A stretch of 64,000 nt of DNA. Origin: Pseudonocardia autotrophica (lineage in GTDB: Bacteria > Actinomycetota > Actinomycetes > Mycobacteriales > Pseudonocardiaceae). Location: positions 3,658,001 to 3,722,000 of the forward strand of contig NZ_AP018920.1 in NCBI RefSeq assembly GCF_003945385.1, in the 5' to 3' direction. Position numbers and translations under genes: made by a program. A model generated the notes under the pieces. That model did no database searches. It was given only the letters and a program-made list of their open reading frames with translations, and was not told the DNA's origin. Of the stretch, positions 1 to 8,817 are shown piece by piece (positions within the stretch are counted from its first letter, which is position 1; each line of letters begins with the position of its first letter).

Positions 1-27
1 CGGATCCTGGCCCATGTCGACGGCACC

Positions 28-1554
28 TCACACAACAGGACCGTGTGACTCCGCCTGGGCGCCGTGTGGCAGCCACCCCGGCCGCGACGACCCGCGCGGC
101 ACCAGCACCGTGCGGTACCCGCCGGGCGTCGCCGTCATCCTGACCTGGTCGGTGACGCCCTGGTAGTGCCCGAGCGGGGTGGACGCGGTGAACGTCTCCG
201 GATCGGGGTACGCGTGCTCGGTGCCGGTCCCGGCGATCTCCCTGGCGTAGCCGAGATCGAACACGCCCAGCTCCAGCATCCACAGCGCGGCCCGGACCAG
301 CGACACCTCGACCGCCCACGAGCCACCCTCGGTGGCGCGCCTGCGCAGTGCCGCGCAGATCCCGGCGGCCGCCAGCCAGGACACGATGTAGTCGTTGACG
401 ACCAGGATCGGGGACAGCCGCGGCCGGCCCCCGCCGCCCTCCAGCGTCATCATCCCGACCAGGGTGCCCGCGGACTGGTCGAAGCCGATCCGGTCCGCCC
501 ACGGCCCGTGCGGGCCGTGCAGGGTGGTCGTGGCGTGCACGATCCCGGGCCGGACGGCCGCCGCCTCCTCCGCCGACAGTCCGATCGACTCCAGGTAGCC
601 GGGCCGCCGGTTGGCGTGGAAGACGTCGGCCCCGGCGAGCAGCCCGCGCAGCAGTGACCGGCCGCCCGATGTGCGCGGGTCCACCGTGCAGGAACGGACG
701 CCGACGTTCGCGCTGATGTAGGTGGTGTCGTGCTCGAACTCGTCGGGCCGCCACACGTTGAGCACGTCGGCGCCGTGCAGCGCGAGCGAGCGGCCGGTGC
801 CTGCCCCGGCGATCACGTGCCCCATGCCGAGCGCGCGCAGCCCGTCCAGCGGCTGCTCGGGCCGGTCGCGGCCGGGGAACGGCTCGGGCGGGGCGTCCCC
901 GATCCGGCGCAGCGTGATCGGCGGTGTGTCCGCGATCGCGGCGTGCTGCGCGGTGTCGAGCCACTCCTGCGGGGTCCGGGCCATCGGCAGCACGATCCCG
1001 GCGGCGGCCGCGGCCTCCTCCAGGTCCGCGGCGTCCCACCGGCGGATCGCGTCGGCGACGCCTGCCTCGGGCGCCCCGAGGAAGGTCTCGGCGGCGTGCC
1101 GCAGCTTCGGGTACGGGTTGAGCGGCATCACCCAGCGGCCGTCGCGCGTCTCGTGGAAGGTGAACCCGAGTGCCTGCGAGGTGATCGCCGGGCTGGCCGC
1201 CGGATAGCCGTTGAGCAGCTCCCAGCGCCGGTCGTAGAACGGGCAGAGCCGGTGCGGGGCGCGGCGGACGTCGACCGTGACGTCCTGGCCGTCGCCGCCG
1301 CGGTCCCGGTGGATCGCGGCGACGCCGACCGACTTCGCGGCGAGCGCGACCGCCGCTCCCCCGCCGAGCCGCAGCGCGCTGGGCACCACCGGATCGGCAC
1401 CGACGAAGCCGATCCGGCCGCCGGCATCGGCAGCGGACAGCCCGGTCCCGGCCAGCAGGCCGTCCAGGGCGGCGGCCGGGTCGAACGCGTCGTCGGTGGC
1501 GGGATGTGCGACGGCGGCCCGGATCCGCCCGGACAGACCCGTCGGGCCGTTCAC
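28..1554 (-). CDS. Family III (CaiB/BaiF-type) CoA transferase
   Basis: Predicted cytosolic enzyme that transfers CoA between an acyl-CoA and a free carboxylic acid. The GTG start at 1554 overlaps the TGA of the upstream AtuA gene (GTGA), which gives 508 residues. The usual CaiB N-terminal signature sits late in this protein, at about residues 235-360 (PLDGLRAL, NRRPGYLESIGLS, GPHGPWADRIGFDQ). It is followed by VNDY, whose Asp388 lines up with the family's catalytic Asp. Residues 60-220 resemble the family's second half (GQDVTVDV, DGRWVMPLNPYP). The lobes therefore appear in permuted order. Translational coupling to AtuA suggests a shared catabolic role, perhaps in branched or isoprenoid acid breakdown; the substrate cannot be read from the sequence. 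Confidence 0.8.
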   Translation of the reverse strand: MNGPTGLSGRIRAAVAHPATDDAFDPAAALDGLLAGTGLSAADAGGRIGFVGADPVVPSALRLGGGAAVALAAKSVGVAAIHRDRGGDGQDVTVDVRRAPHRLCPFYDRRWELLNGYPAASPAITSQALGFTFHETRDGRWVMPLNPYPKLRHAAETFLGAPEAGVADAIRRWDAADLEEAAAAAGIVLPMARTPQEWLDTAQHAAIADTPPITLRRIGDAPPEPFPGRDRPEQPLDGLRALGMGHVIAGAGTGRSLALHGADVLNVWRPDEFEHDTTYISANVGVRSCTVDPRTSGGRSLLRGLLAGADVFHANRRPGYLESIGLSAEEAAAVRPGIVHATTTLHGPHGPWADRIGFDQSAGTLVGMMTLEGGGGRPRLSPILVVNDYIVSWLAAAGICAALRRRATEGGSWAVEVSLVRAALWMLELGVFDLGYAREIAGTGTEHAYPDPETFTASTPLGHYQGVTDQVRMTATPGGYRTVLVPRGSSRPGWLPHGAQAESHGPVV

Positions 1555-3296
1555 CGCGGACCCGGCACGTGCTTGGCCCGCAGGTACTCGCCCACGGACT
1601 TGCCGATCTGGTCGACCCGCAGGTTCGCCGAGCCGCCCGAGCCGAGCAGCCCGACCAGCACCAGGTGCACCGCGCCGAGGTGCGGGAACTCGTGCCGGAC
1701 GATCGCCCCGCCCGCCTCCGGGAGCAGCGTCGCCACCCGCTCGGTGCCCAGTGTGGCGCGCAGCCAGTCCCAGTGCGCCGGATCCTTCACCCAGATCCCG
1801 ACGTTCGCGTTGCCGCCCTTGTCGCCTGCCCTGGCGTGCACGAACCGGCCGAGCTGGACCGGGTCGCCGTCGGGTTCGGGCAGCGGTGGCTCGGGATGCA
1901 CCGGCTGGGCGAGCTCCTCCGGGCCTGCGGTCCGGGTCGGGCGCGGCGGATCGATCCGGGTGCCGTCGTCGAGCACGACGTGCTCGTCGAGCAGCGTCGC
2001 TTCCAGCAGCGCCGGCCAGTACTCGATCCTGGGCCAGGGCTCGGTCGCCCGCGGGGCGTGCCCGTCGTGGTGGAACCCGGGGAAGCCCTGCAGGTACAGC
2101 GAGCCGACGGCCGGGGCGAAGCGGCGCAGCGGCTCCGGGTCCCGGGCGGTGGCGATCACCCGGATCGGCACCGTCGCCGCCCACTGGTCGGCCGGATCGT
2201 CGGCGGCGACACCGAGCGGGGTGATCTCCAGCTGGTCGACGTGGCCCGCCAGCCGATCGGCCAGCTGGCTGCGCAGCAGCGCCACCTTCGCCTCGACGTC
2301 CGGGGCGGTGCAGAACAGCATCGTCGAGATCTCGTAGCCGATCGGTGCGAACACCGCGACCTTCGCGGTCGGTGGTGGCGGGGAGCCGGTGACCGGGCCG
2401 ATCGCCACCCGGTCCGGGCCCTGCTGGGTCAGCCGCACGGTGTCCAGGTGCACCGTGACGTCCGGATTGAGGTAGCGCGGGCCCTGGATCTCGTAGAGCA
2501 GCTGCGCGGTGACCGTGTCGACGGTGACCGCACCACCGTCGGCGCCGTGCTTGGTGATCACGCTCGATCCGTCGGCGGCGATCTCGGCGATCGGGAACCC
2601 GGGCCGCAGCATCCCCGGGACGTCGCGGAACCCGGAGAAGTTGCCGCCGGTCGCGTGCGCGCCGCACTCGATCACGTGCCCGGCGGTGACGGCGCCGGCC
2701 AGCGCGTCGTGGTCGTCCGGGGTGAGGCCGTGCCACCAGGCCGCCGGGCCCGCGGTGAGCGAGGCGTCGGTGACCCGGCCGGTCACCACGATGTCGGCAC
2801 CCGCCGCGAGTGCGGCCGCGATCCCGAAGCCGCCGAGGTAGGCGTTCGCGGCGATCGGCTCGACGCCCCAGTCCTTGAGCGGGGCACCGGTGTCCAGATG
2901 CTCCAGGCCGTGCCCGTCGGCGTGGAAGCCGGCCAGCCGATCCAGCACCCCGTCGCCGGTGACGTGCGCGACCCGCAACGTCACCCCGGCGGCGGCGATC
3001 CGGCGGCGCAGCTCGGCGGCCATCCCGGCCGGGTCGAACCCGCCCGCGTTGGTGACCACCCGCAGCCCGCGCCGGGCGATCTCGGGCAGGTGCGGGCCGA
3101 GCTGGTCGAGCGCGTAGCCGACGTAGCCCGGCTTGCCGCGCCGGGCGCCGGCGGCCAGTGCGGCCAGGGTGATCTCGGCCAGGTAGTCGCCCATCAGGAC
3201 GTCCACCGGATCACCCGCCATCACCTCGTCGACCGCGGTGTACCGGTCACCCAGGTAGCCGGAGACGTTCGCGATCCGCAGCGATCGTGTGCCCAT
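1551..3296 (-). CDS. AtuA-family (DUF1446) acyclic terpene utilization protein
   Basis: 581 residues. The N-terminal DUF1446 domain (about 1-450) is recognised from LRIANVSGYLGDR, VVTNAGGFDPAGMAAEL and VVTGRVTDASL. The C-terminal AtuA-like domain (about 480-581) carries GDKGGNANVGIWV. AtuA belongs to the citronellol/geraniol degradation gene set of Pseudomonas, but its exact reaction is not established. The ATG at 3296 was chosen over an upstream in-frame codon because a TAGCGT -10 box (3304-3309, minus strand) sits 7 bases before it, so the mRNA would be leaderless. Its last codon overlaps the CoA transferase start. A LysR regulator diverges from it and is the obvious candidate controller. 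Calling this a terpenoid pathway is inference from family membership only. Confidence 0.82.
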   Translation of the reverse strand: MGTRSLRIANVSGYLGDRYTAVDEVMAGDPVDVLMGDYLAEITLAALAAGARRGKPGYVGYALDQLGPHLPEIARRGLRVVTNAGGFDPAGMAAELRRRIAAAGVTLRVAHVTGDGVLDRLAGFHADGHGLEHLDTGAPLKDWGVEPIAANAYLGGFGIAAALAAGADIVVTGRVTDASLTAGPAAWWHGLTPDDHDALAGAVTAGHVIECGAHATGGNFSGFRDVPGMLRPGFPIAEIAADGSSVITKHGADGGAVTVDTVTAQLLYEIQGPRYLNPDVTVHLDTVRLTQQGPDRVAIGPVTGSPPPPTAKVAVFAPIGYEISTMLFCTAPDVEAKVALLRSQLADRLAGHVDQLEITPLGVAADDPADQWAATVPIRVIATARDPEPLRRFAPAVGSLYLQGFPGFHHDGHAPRATEPWPRIEYWPALLEATLLDEHVVLDDGTRIDPPRPTRTAGPEELAQPVHPEPPLPEPDGDPVQLGRFVHARAGDKGGNANVGIWVKDPAHWDWLRATLGTERVATLLPEAGGAIVRHEFPHLGAVHLVLVGLLGSGGSANLRVDQIGKSVGEYLRAKHVPGPR

Positions 3297-3375
3297 GCCG
3301 GTCACGCTAAGGCGACGCCGGTGCTGTGGCCAGGACCGATGCACGAACCGGGCGTGACCCCTAGGGTCATGGATC
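3297..3375. promoter_or_regulatory. Divergent AtuA/LysR promoter region with palindrome
   Basis: A 79-base intergenic region between divergent genes. On the minus strand TAGCGT (3304-3309) is 7 bases before the AtuA ATG. On the plus strand TAGGGT (3362-3367) is 8 bases before the LysR GTG. Both are TANNNT -10 boxes suited to leaderless transcripts. An inverted repeat TGACCC-CTA-GGGTCA (3355-3369) covers the LysR -10 box, a natural place for autorepression. No convincing -35 element is seen. Confidence 0.55.
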
Positions 3376-4257
3376 GTGGAACTGTTCCACCTGCGCTATT
3401 TCATCGCCGTCGCCGACGAGCTGAACCTGACCCGGGCCGCGGCCCGGCTGCATCTGGCCGCCTCGCCGCTGTCGCGGCGCATCCGCGATCTCGAACGCGA
3501 GCTCGGGACGCCGCTGTTCGTCCGGTCCGCGCGCGGGATGGCGCTCACCGAGGCGGGCCGGGCGCTGCTCCCCCGCGCCCGGGAGATCGTGCACCGGGTG
3601 GACACGCTGCCCGGCGAGATCGCCGCCGCCGACGGTCATCCGGTCGCCTCGGTCGGGATGGCCCCCGACGTCACCGCGGCCGTGCGGGACGGTTACCTGG
3701 CACGGCTGCGGGCCGCCCACCCCGCGCTGGCGGTGCGGATCCGGCCCGGGCCCAGCTCGGAGCTCGCCAAGGCGGTGGCCCGCGGCGATCTGGATCTCGC
3801 CTTCGTACACGGGCGGACCGACGACCCGCGACTGCGGGAGCGGCGGATCGACTCCCGGCCGGCGGGCGTCGCCGTCGGGCACGGGCTGGGGTTCGACGAC
3901 CGCACGGAGATCCGGCTCGACGAGCTCGCCGAGCTGCCCTACGCCTCGATCCGGTACGACGCGGCCCCGGCCGTCTACCGGGCGACCGGCGAGCTGCTGG
4001 CCGTGCACGGGGTGCACGGGCGGATCGAACTCGACACGCACAGTCCCGGCGATCTCGCCCACGTCGTGGCGGCCGGGCAGGCATTCACCCTGGTCGCGCT
4101 CGGGTCGGGGGCGACCCACAAGGCGTTCGTCGGGGAGCCGGTGCACGTGCTGCCGGTGACCGGCGCCGACGTCCGGCTCACCACTGAGGCGGTGTGGCGG
4201 GGCGACCGGGAGGACGACGCCGTCGTGCGGCTACTGATCGCGGCCGCCGCCCGCTGA
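3376..4257 (+). CDS. LysR-family transcriptional regulator
   Basis: 293 residues. The N-terminal winged helix-turn-helix (residues 1-60) reads FHLRYFIAVADELNLTRAA, then SPLSRRIRDLERELG and LFVRSARG, the standard LysR DNA-binding layout. The effector-binding domain runs from about 88 to 293. The GTG start at 3376 was chosen because an upstream ATG at 3369 is out of frame. It diverges from the AtuA/CoA-transferase pair and probably controls it in response to a pathway intermediate (inference from the usual LysR arrangement). Its last 27 bases overlap the 3' end of the convergent histidine kinase gene. Confidence 0.88.
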   Translation: MELFHLRYFIAVADELNLTRAAARLHLAASPLSRRIRDLERELGTPLFVRSARGMALTEAGRALLPRAREIVHRVDTLPGEIAAADGHPVASVGMAPDVTAAVRDGYLARLRAAHPALAVRIRPGPSSELAKAVARGDLDLAFVHGRTDDPRLRERRIDSRPAGVAVGHGLGFDDRTEIRLDELAELPYASIRYDAAPAVYRATGELLAVHGVHGRIELDTHSPGDLAHVVAAGQAFTLVALGSGATHKAFVGEPVHVLPVTGADVRLTTEAVWRGDREDDAVVRLLIAAAAR

Positions 4258-5718
4258 GTCACCGGGGGCGCGATCGGCCCCGCCGGCCGGGGTGCGGGGC
4301 AGCCCGATCCGGACCAGGCAGCCCCCGCCGGCGCCGGCGCCGACCCGCACCGTGCCGCCGTGCGCCGCGACCACCGCCGCGACGATCGCCAGCCCGAGCC
4401 CCGATCCGCCGCCCCCCGGCCGGCCGGCCGGGCCACCGACCTGGTGGAACCGTTCCAGCACCCGTTCTCGCTCGGCGTCGGGCACCCCGGGGCCGTCGTC
4501 GGCCACCTCCAGCACGACCCCGCCCGCTGCCTCGTCGGCACCGGACACGGTGACGACGGCGGCGGTGCCGGCGGGTGTGTGCTCCCGGACGTTGGTGAGC
4601 AGGTTGTCCAGCACCCGGCGCAGCTGCACGCCGTCACCGCGGACCTCGGTCGGGCCGTGCACCGTGAGCGCCCAGGACCGAGCCGGATCGGCAGCCCGCG
4701 CCGTCCCGAGCGCGGCGGCGGCGAGCCCGGCGACGTCGACCGGGCGGCGCTCGGTCACCGGCCCCTGGTCGAGCCGGGCGAGCAGCAACAGCTCGTCGAC
4801 CAGCGAACTCATCCGGGTCGCCTCCTCCTCGATCCGGCGCATCGCCTCGGCGAGATCGTCCGGGCGGCGGTCGGCGCCGTGCCGGAACAGCTCCGCGTAC
4901 CCGCGCACCGTGGTGAGCGGTGTGCGCAGCTCGTGCGAGGCGTCCGCCACGAACCGGCGCAGCCGGTCCTCGGACCGGGCCCGCGCGGTGAACGCCTCCT
5001 CCAGCCGGGCCAGCATCGCGTTCAGCGCCGCTGCGAGCCGGCCGACCTCGGTGCCGGGAGCCGCGCCGTCCGGTACCCGGCGGGTCAGATCACCGGACCC
5101 GATCGCCGTCGCCGCGTCGGCGATCCGGTCCAGTGGTCGCAGACCGCGGCGCACCAGCACCGTCGCCACCCCCGTGAGCAGCAGCAGCGCGGCCAGCCCG
5201 GTCCCGACGAGCACGTTGCGGGTGCGCTCCATCAGCTCGGTGGAGGCGGCCGTCGGCTGCCCCACGACCAGCGTGGTCCCGTCCGGGACCGGCACGGCCA
5301 GCACCCGCCACGGTGTCCCGTCCACCCCGGTCACCGCCACCGGCCCGGCACCGTGTTCCAGGCCGCCGGGGACGGCCGGGGCCGGAGCGAGCGCCACCGT
5401 CTCGAGCGGACCGCCGTCCGGCGCACGCAGCTGCAGGAACGACGGCAGATCACCGCGGCCCACCAGGGTCGTCCACAGCGGGCCCGGTTCGCCGGCGACG
5501 GTGCGCAGCGGCGACGGGCCGCCGGCGGCCGGCAGCGCGGCGAGCACCGTCCCGGCAGCGAGCCGCAGCTGGTCGTCCACCTGACTGGCCCGCCAGTCCT
5601 GCAGCGCACCGAAGGTGGCTCCGCCGGTGAGCACCAGGCCGGCCAGCAGCACCCCAGCCGCGCTGGCCACCAGGCGGGTCCGCAGCGACACGGCACCTGT
5701 CAGCCGCACCGCACCCAT
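4231..5718 (-). CDS. Membrane sensor histidine kinase
   Basis: 495 residues. A first membrane helix lies near residues 14-35, an extracytoplasmic sensor region extends to about 165, and a second helix (VLVGTGLAALLLLTGVATVL) follows. Next come a HAMP linker, the HisKA box FVADASHELRTPLTTVRGY with the phosphorylated His, and an HATPase domain with N box DNLLTNVREH, G1 box DDGPGVPD and G2 GSGLGLAIV. All catalytic boxes are intact. The ATG overlaps the stop of the response regulator (ATGA), so the two are translationally coupled. The signal sensed is unknown. The divergent MMPL exporter suggests control of an envelope transport function. Confidence 0.9.
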   Translation of the reverse strand: MGAVRLTGAVSLRTRLVASAAGVLLAGLVLTGGATFGALQDWRASQVDDQLRLAAGTVLAALPAAGGPSPLRTVAGEPGPLWTTLVGRGDLPSFLQLRAPDGGPLETVALAPAPAVPGGLEHGAGPVAVTGVDGTPWRVLAVPVPDGTTLVVGQPTAASTELMERTRNVLVGTGLAALLLLTGVATVLVRRGLRPLDRIADAATAIGSGDLTRRVPDGAAPGTEVGRLAAALNAMLARLEEAFTARARSEDRLRRFVADASHELRTPLTTVRGYAELFRHGADRRPDDLAEAMRRIEEEATRMSSLVDELLLLARLDQGPVTERRPVDVAGLAAAALGTARAADPARSWALTVHGPTEVRGDGVQLRRVLDNLLTNVREHTPAGTAAVVTVSGADEAAGGVVLEVADDGPGVPDAERERVLERFHQVGGPAGRPGGGGSGLGLAIVAAVVAAHGGTVRVGAGAGGGCLVRIGLPRTPAGGADRAPGDSAGGGRDQ

Positions 5719-6401
5719 CAGGGCGCCCGCACGACGTAGCCGACCCGGGGCACCGTGTGGATCAGCGGCGGACCGTGCGCATCGAGCTTGCGGCGCAGAT
5801 AGGACACGTAGGTCTGCACGACGCCGTCGTTGCCGCCGAAGTCGTACTCCCACACCTCGGCCAGGATCCGCCGCTTGCTCAGCACCCGCCCGGCGTGCGC
5901 GACGAGCAGCCGCAGCAGGGCGAACTCGGTCGGTGTCAGCTCCAGTTCGGTCCCGGCCCGGTGCACCCGGTAGGCGTCGACGTCGATCTCCAGGTCGGCG
6001 ATCCGGAGCAGCGCCCCGGGGCGCCCGGTGCCCGCCCGGCGCAGCAGCGCCTCCACCCGCGCGGCCAGCTCGTCGATGCTGAACGGCTTGGTCACGTAGT
6101 CGTCGCCACCGATGCGCAGCCCGTGCACCGTGTCCTCGGTCGCGTCCCGGGCGGTCAGGAACAGCACCGGCACCCGGTCCCCGCGCGAGCGCAGCCGTGC
6201 GCAGACCTCCCAGCCGGACAGATCGGGCAGCACGACGTCGAGGACGACGAGGTGCGGCCGGTACCCGGACGCCAGTTCGAGCGCTTCGGCGGCGGTGCAG
6301 GCCACCGTGGTCTCGTAGCCCTGGTAGCGCAGCGCGGTGGCGATCAGATCGGCGAGGTAGCGCTCGTCGTCGACGACCAGGATCCGGGTTGCCGGCCTCA
6401 T
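5718..6401 (-). CDS. OmpR/PhoB-family response regulator
   Basis: 227 residues from the ATG at 6401. An in-frame extension to 6512 was rejected because its 37 residues are Arg/Pro-rich and not family-like. The receiver domain has the acidic pair in ILVVDDE, the phosphorylated Asp in HLVVLDVVLPD and Lys in TKPFS. The C-terminal winged helix (ELTPTEFALLRLLVAHAG, VQTYVSYLRRKLD, VPRVGYVVR) is the PhoB type. It is cotranscribed with the downstream kinase and divergent from the MMPL gene. Short direct repeats AGAAC (6458-6462 and 6467-6471) in the 111-base divergent region could be its binding half-sites, but the 9-base period is not the classical 11. Confidence 0.9.
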   Translation of the reverse strand: MRPATRILVVDDERYLADLIATALRYQGYETTVACTAAEALELASGYRPHLVVLDVVLPDLSGWEVCARLRSRGDRVPVLFLTARDATEDTVHGLRIGGDDYVTKPFSIDELAARVEALLRRAGTGRPGALLRIADLEIDVDAYRVHRAGTELELTPTEFALLRLLVAHAGRVLSKRRILAEVWEYDFGGNDGVVQTYVSYLRRKLDAHGPPLIHTVPRVGYVVRAP

Positions 6402-6512
6402 GACCGGCAGTCTCCCGCCCCGCGGCCGGCGCGGCCACGACACGCGCGGATCCACAGAGAACTCCCAGAACCGGCGCAGGGCAGCTGAAGGCCGGGGCCG
6501 TGAACTGGGCAC

Positions 6513-8642
6513 ATGGACCGACTCTCCCGCGCCGTGCTCGCCCGCCCCGGGCGGACGACGGCGCTGCTCACCGTGCTGTTCCTCGCCGGATGCGCGTCCA
6601 TCGCACTGCTGCTCCCGAGGGTGTCCGAGACCAACGAGTACCCGGCGCTGGCCGGCTACCGGGCGAACGAGGCGATCCGGGACGTGGTCGGCACCGGGGG
6701 CTACGAGCGCCCGGTCATCGGGGTGGTGACGCTCGCGCCCGGTCAGTACCCGGACGATCCGGCGACCGCCGCCGCGGTCGGTGACGCCTACGCCGCGGCG
6801 GGCCGTGCGGTCGGCGCCCGGGTGCTCTCCCCGATCGACGCCCCGTCGCAGGCGACCCGCTCTGCGGACGGCCGGGTGCTGGCCGGGTTGTTCTCCGGCG
6901 CTCCGGTCGAGCAGGGCGGACTACCCGGCAGCGCGCTCGGTGAGGGACCCGGGCTGGAGACCGCGGTCTACGCCGCGATGACGCCGCTGCTGCCACCCGG
7001 GGCGGAGCTGCGGGTGACCGGGCTGGACGCGCTCGCCACCGGTGTCGACACAGGTGGCCTGAACGCTCCGGTCAAGCTGGCGGTCACCGTCGGCGCCGCG
7101 CTGGTCGTGCTGGTGTGGGTGTTCCGGTCCCGGCTGGCGGTGGTGCCGCTGGTCGTCGCCGCGGTCGCCACCCCGGTCGCGTTCCTCGGGCTGCTCCTGG
7201 TCAGTCCGCTGATCACGGTGCACGAGACGACCGTGATCATGCTGCCGCTGCTGGGCGTCGGGCTGGCGGTCGACTACGCGCTGATCGTGGTGGCCCGCTG
7301 GCGGGAGGAGCGGGCGTCCGCGCTGCCGGGCGAGCCCCGCTCCGCAGCAGTGCACCGGACGATGGCCACGTCCGGCCGGGCCGTGCTGACCAGCACGGCC
7401 GCCGTCGCGTTCGGCCTGGCCACGATGATCGTGCTGCCGATCCCGCTGCTGCGGAGCCTGGGTGTCGGCGGGATGCTGGTGACGTTGGCGTCCGCGCTGG
7501 TCACCCTGCTGTTGTTGCCGGTGCTGCTGGCACGGATGCCCGATCCTGCACCGGAACGCATTGTTGCCGGGCCCGGCTGGGCCCGCTGGACCAGGTTCGT
7601 GGTGCGGCACCGGGTGCCGGCGGCTGCATCGGCCGGCGGGCTCCTGCTCGGCCTCTGCGCGGTGGCCACCGGGATCAACCTGCACCTTCCGGCCAGCCCG
7701 GACCTGGCCGCGACCGGGCCCGGCCGGGACGGCCTGAACGCGCTGCAGACGGCCGGGCTGCCGACCGGGCTGCTCTCCGGGTTCGACGTGTTCGTGCCGC
7801 CGGGAGCCGATCCGGCCGCGGTCGCCCGGCACCTGGCGTCGGTACCGGGAGTGGCGGCGGCCATCGCCCCGGACGGCGACGAATGGCGGGCGGCCGCCGG
7901 ATCGGTGCTGACGGTGCTGCCGCACGATGAGGCAGGCACCGGGGCCGGGCGGGCGACGGTGCAGGCGGTGCGCGACGCCGCCCCGTCCGGGGTGCAGGTC
8001 GGCGGGAACGCCACCCAGCAGTTGGACTACCTCGACGCGACCTACGGCACGTTCCCGCTGATGCTGGCTCTGGTCGGACTGGTCACGCTCGTCGTACTCA
8101 CCCGGGCGCTGCGCTCGGTGCTGCTCGCGCTCAAGGCAGTCCTGTTCTGTCTGCTCTCGCTCGGCGCGGTGCTGGGCGCGCTGGTCCTGCTGTGGCAGTG
8201 GGGCTGGGGTACCGAGGCGCTGCTCGGCATCACCCCGGACGGCGCGATCGGGACCTTCGTGCCGGTCACCGTGTTCGCCTTCCTCTACGGGCTGACCACC
8301 GACTACGAGGTGTTCCTGCTGTCGCGGGTGCGCGAGGCCCGCGACGCCGGGATGGACACCACCGAGGCGCTGGTGGAGGGGCTGGGCCGATCCGGCCGGG
8401 TGGTGGGCTACGCCGCACTGATCCTGTTCTTCTCGTTCGCGGCGATGGCCGGCGGCGGGGAGCTGGACGTGGCGATCTTCGCCTCCGGGGTGGCGCTCGG
8501 GATCCTGATCGACGCGACACTGATCCGTGCCGTGCTGCTACCGGCGGGGGTTGCACTGCTGGGGAGCTGGAACTGGTGGCTGCCCGCCCCCGCCGCCCGG
8601 CTGCTCGGGGTCGCGCCCGCCCCCCGGCGCACCGGAGAGTGA
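6513..8642 (+). CDS. MMPL-family (RND-type) membrane exporter
   Basis: 709 residues, in the size range of short actinobacterial MMPL proteins. It is built as two repeats of one membrane helix, a large extracytoplasmic loop and about five further helices. Helix 1 is at residues 15-37. The conserved membrane-embedded Asp-Tyr pairs that relay protons in this family are visible as GVGLAVDYALIVVARWREE and GLTTDYEVFLLSRVREA. MMPL proteins use the proton gradient to export lipids, siderophores or drugs; the cargo here is unknown. Divergent orientation from the two-component system suggests it is a target. An unrelated family such as SecDF is excluded by the DYE motif and length. Confidence 0.85.
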   Translation: MDRLSRAVLARPGRTTALLTVLFLAGCASIALLLPRVSETNEYPALAGYRANEAIRDVVGTGGYERPVIGVVTLAPGQYPDDPATAAAVGDAYAAAGRAVGARVLSPIDAPSQATRSADGRVLAGLFSGAPVEQGGLPGSALGEGPGLETAVYAAMTPLLPPGAELRVTGLDALATGVDTGGLNAPVKLAVTVGAALVVLVWVFRSRLAVVPLVVAAVATPVAFLGLLLVSPLITVHETTVIMLPLLGVGLAVDYALIVVARWREERASALPGEPRSAAVHRTMATSGRAVLTSTAAVAFGLATMIVLPIPLLRSLGVGGMLVTLASALVTLLLLPVLLARMPDPAPERIVAGPGWARWTRFVVRHRVPAAASAGGLLLGLCAVATGINLHLPASPDLAATGPGRDGLNALQTAGLPTGLLSGFDVFVPPGADPAAVARHLASVPGVAAAIAPDGDEWRAAAGSVLTVLPHDEAGTGAGRATVQAVRDAAPSGVQVGGNATQQLDYLDATYGTFPLMLALVGLVTLVVLTRALRSVLLALKAVLFCLLSLGAVLGALVLLWQWGWGTEALLGITPDGAIGTFVPVTVFAFLYGLTTDYEVFLLSRVREARDAGMDTTEALVEGLGRSGRVVGYAALILFFSFAAMAGGGELDVAIFASGVALGILIDATLIRAVLLPAGVALLGSWNWWLPAPAARLLGVAPAPRRTGE

Positions 8643-8750
8643 ACGGCGTGCGCAGTGTCCTCGTTCGCTTTCCGGGCGGTCGGGAACGGCCACCACGGGT
8701 CACTGCGGGGAGCAACGTCGTGATGGGTGGGCAGCCCTCTGCGAGGGAAC

Positions 8751-8811
8751 GATTGGATCTGACAGGAACCGACTTGATCTGACAGACAGTTGCAGACGTG
8801 ACTGCTAGGCT
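8751..8811 (+). promoter_or_regulatory. vapBC promoter with 20-base direct repeat
   Basis: Two imperfect 15-base copies (GATTGGATCTGACAG at 8751-8765, GACTTGATCTGACAG at 8771-8785, 13 of 15 identical) lie one per 20 bases upstream of the -10 box TAGGCT (8806-8811). The -10 is 6 bases before the vapB ATG, so the mRNA is probably leaderless. CAGACA (8783-8788) with a 17-base spacer is a weak -35. The repeats are likely operator half-sites for VapB (inference). Confidence 0.5.
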
Positions 8812-8817
8812 CGTTCC

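Noticed and set aside
1506..4187. Very long plus-strand frame opposite the CoA-transferase and AtuA genes
   Set aside because: Arg/Gly/Pro/Asp-rich translation with no domain; an antisense shadow of real genes caused by the high GC content. Similar shadows (for example 4360-5739, 9747-12761, 38202-41039) were left out.
6458..6471. AGAAC direct repeats as response-regulator sites
   Set aside because: The 9-base period does not match the usual 11-base OmpR/PhoB spacing and the units are too short to support a call.
6402..6512. N-terminal extension of the response regulator to 6512
   Set aside because: The extra residues are Arg/Pro-rich and unlike the family; the receiver domain begins at the ATG at 6401.
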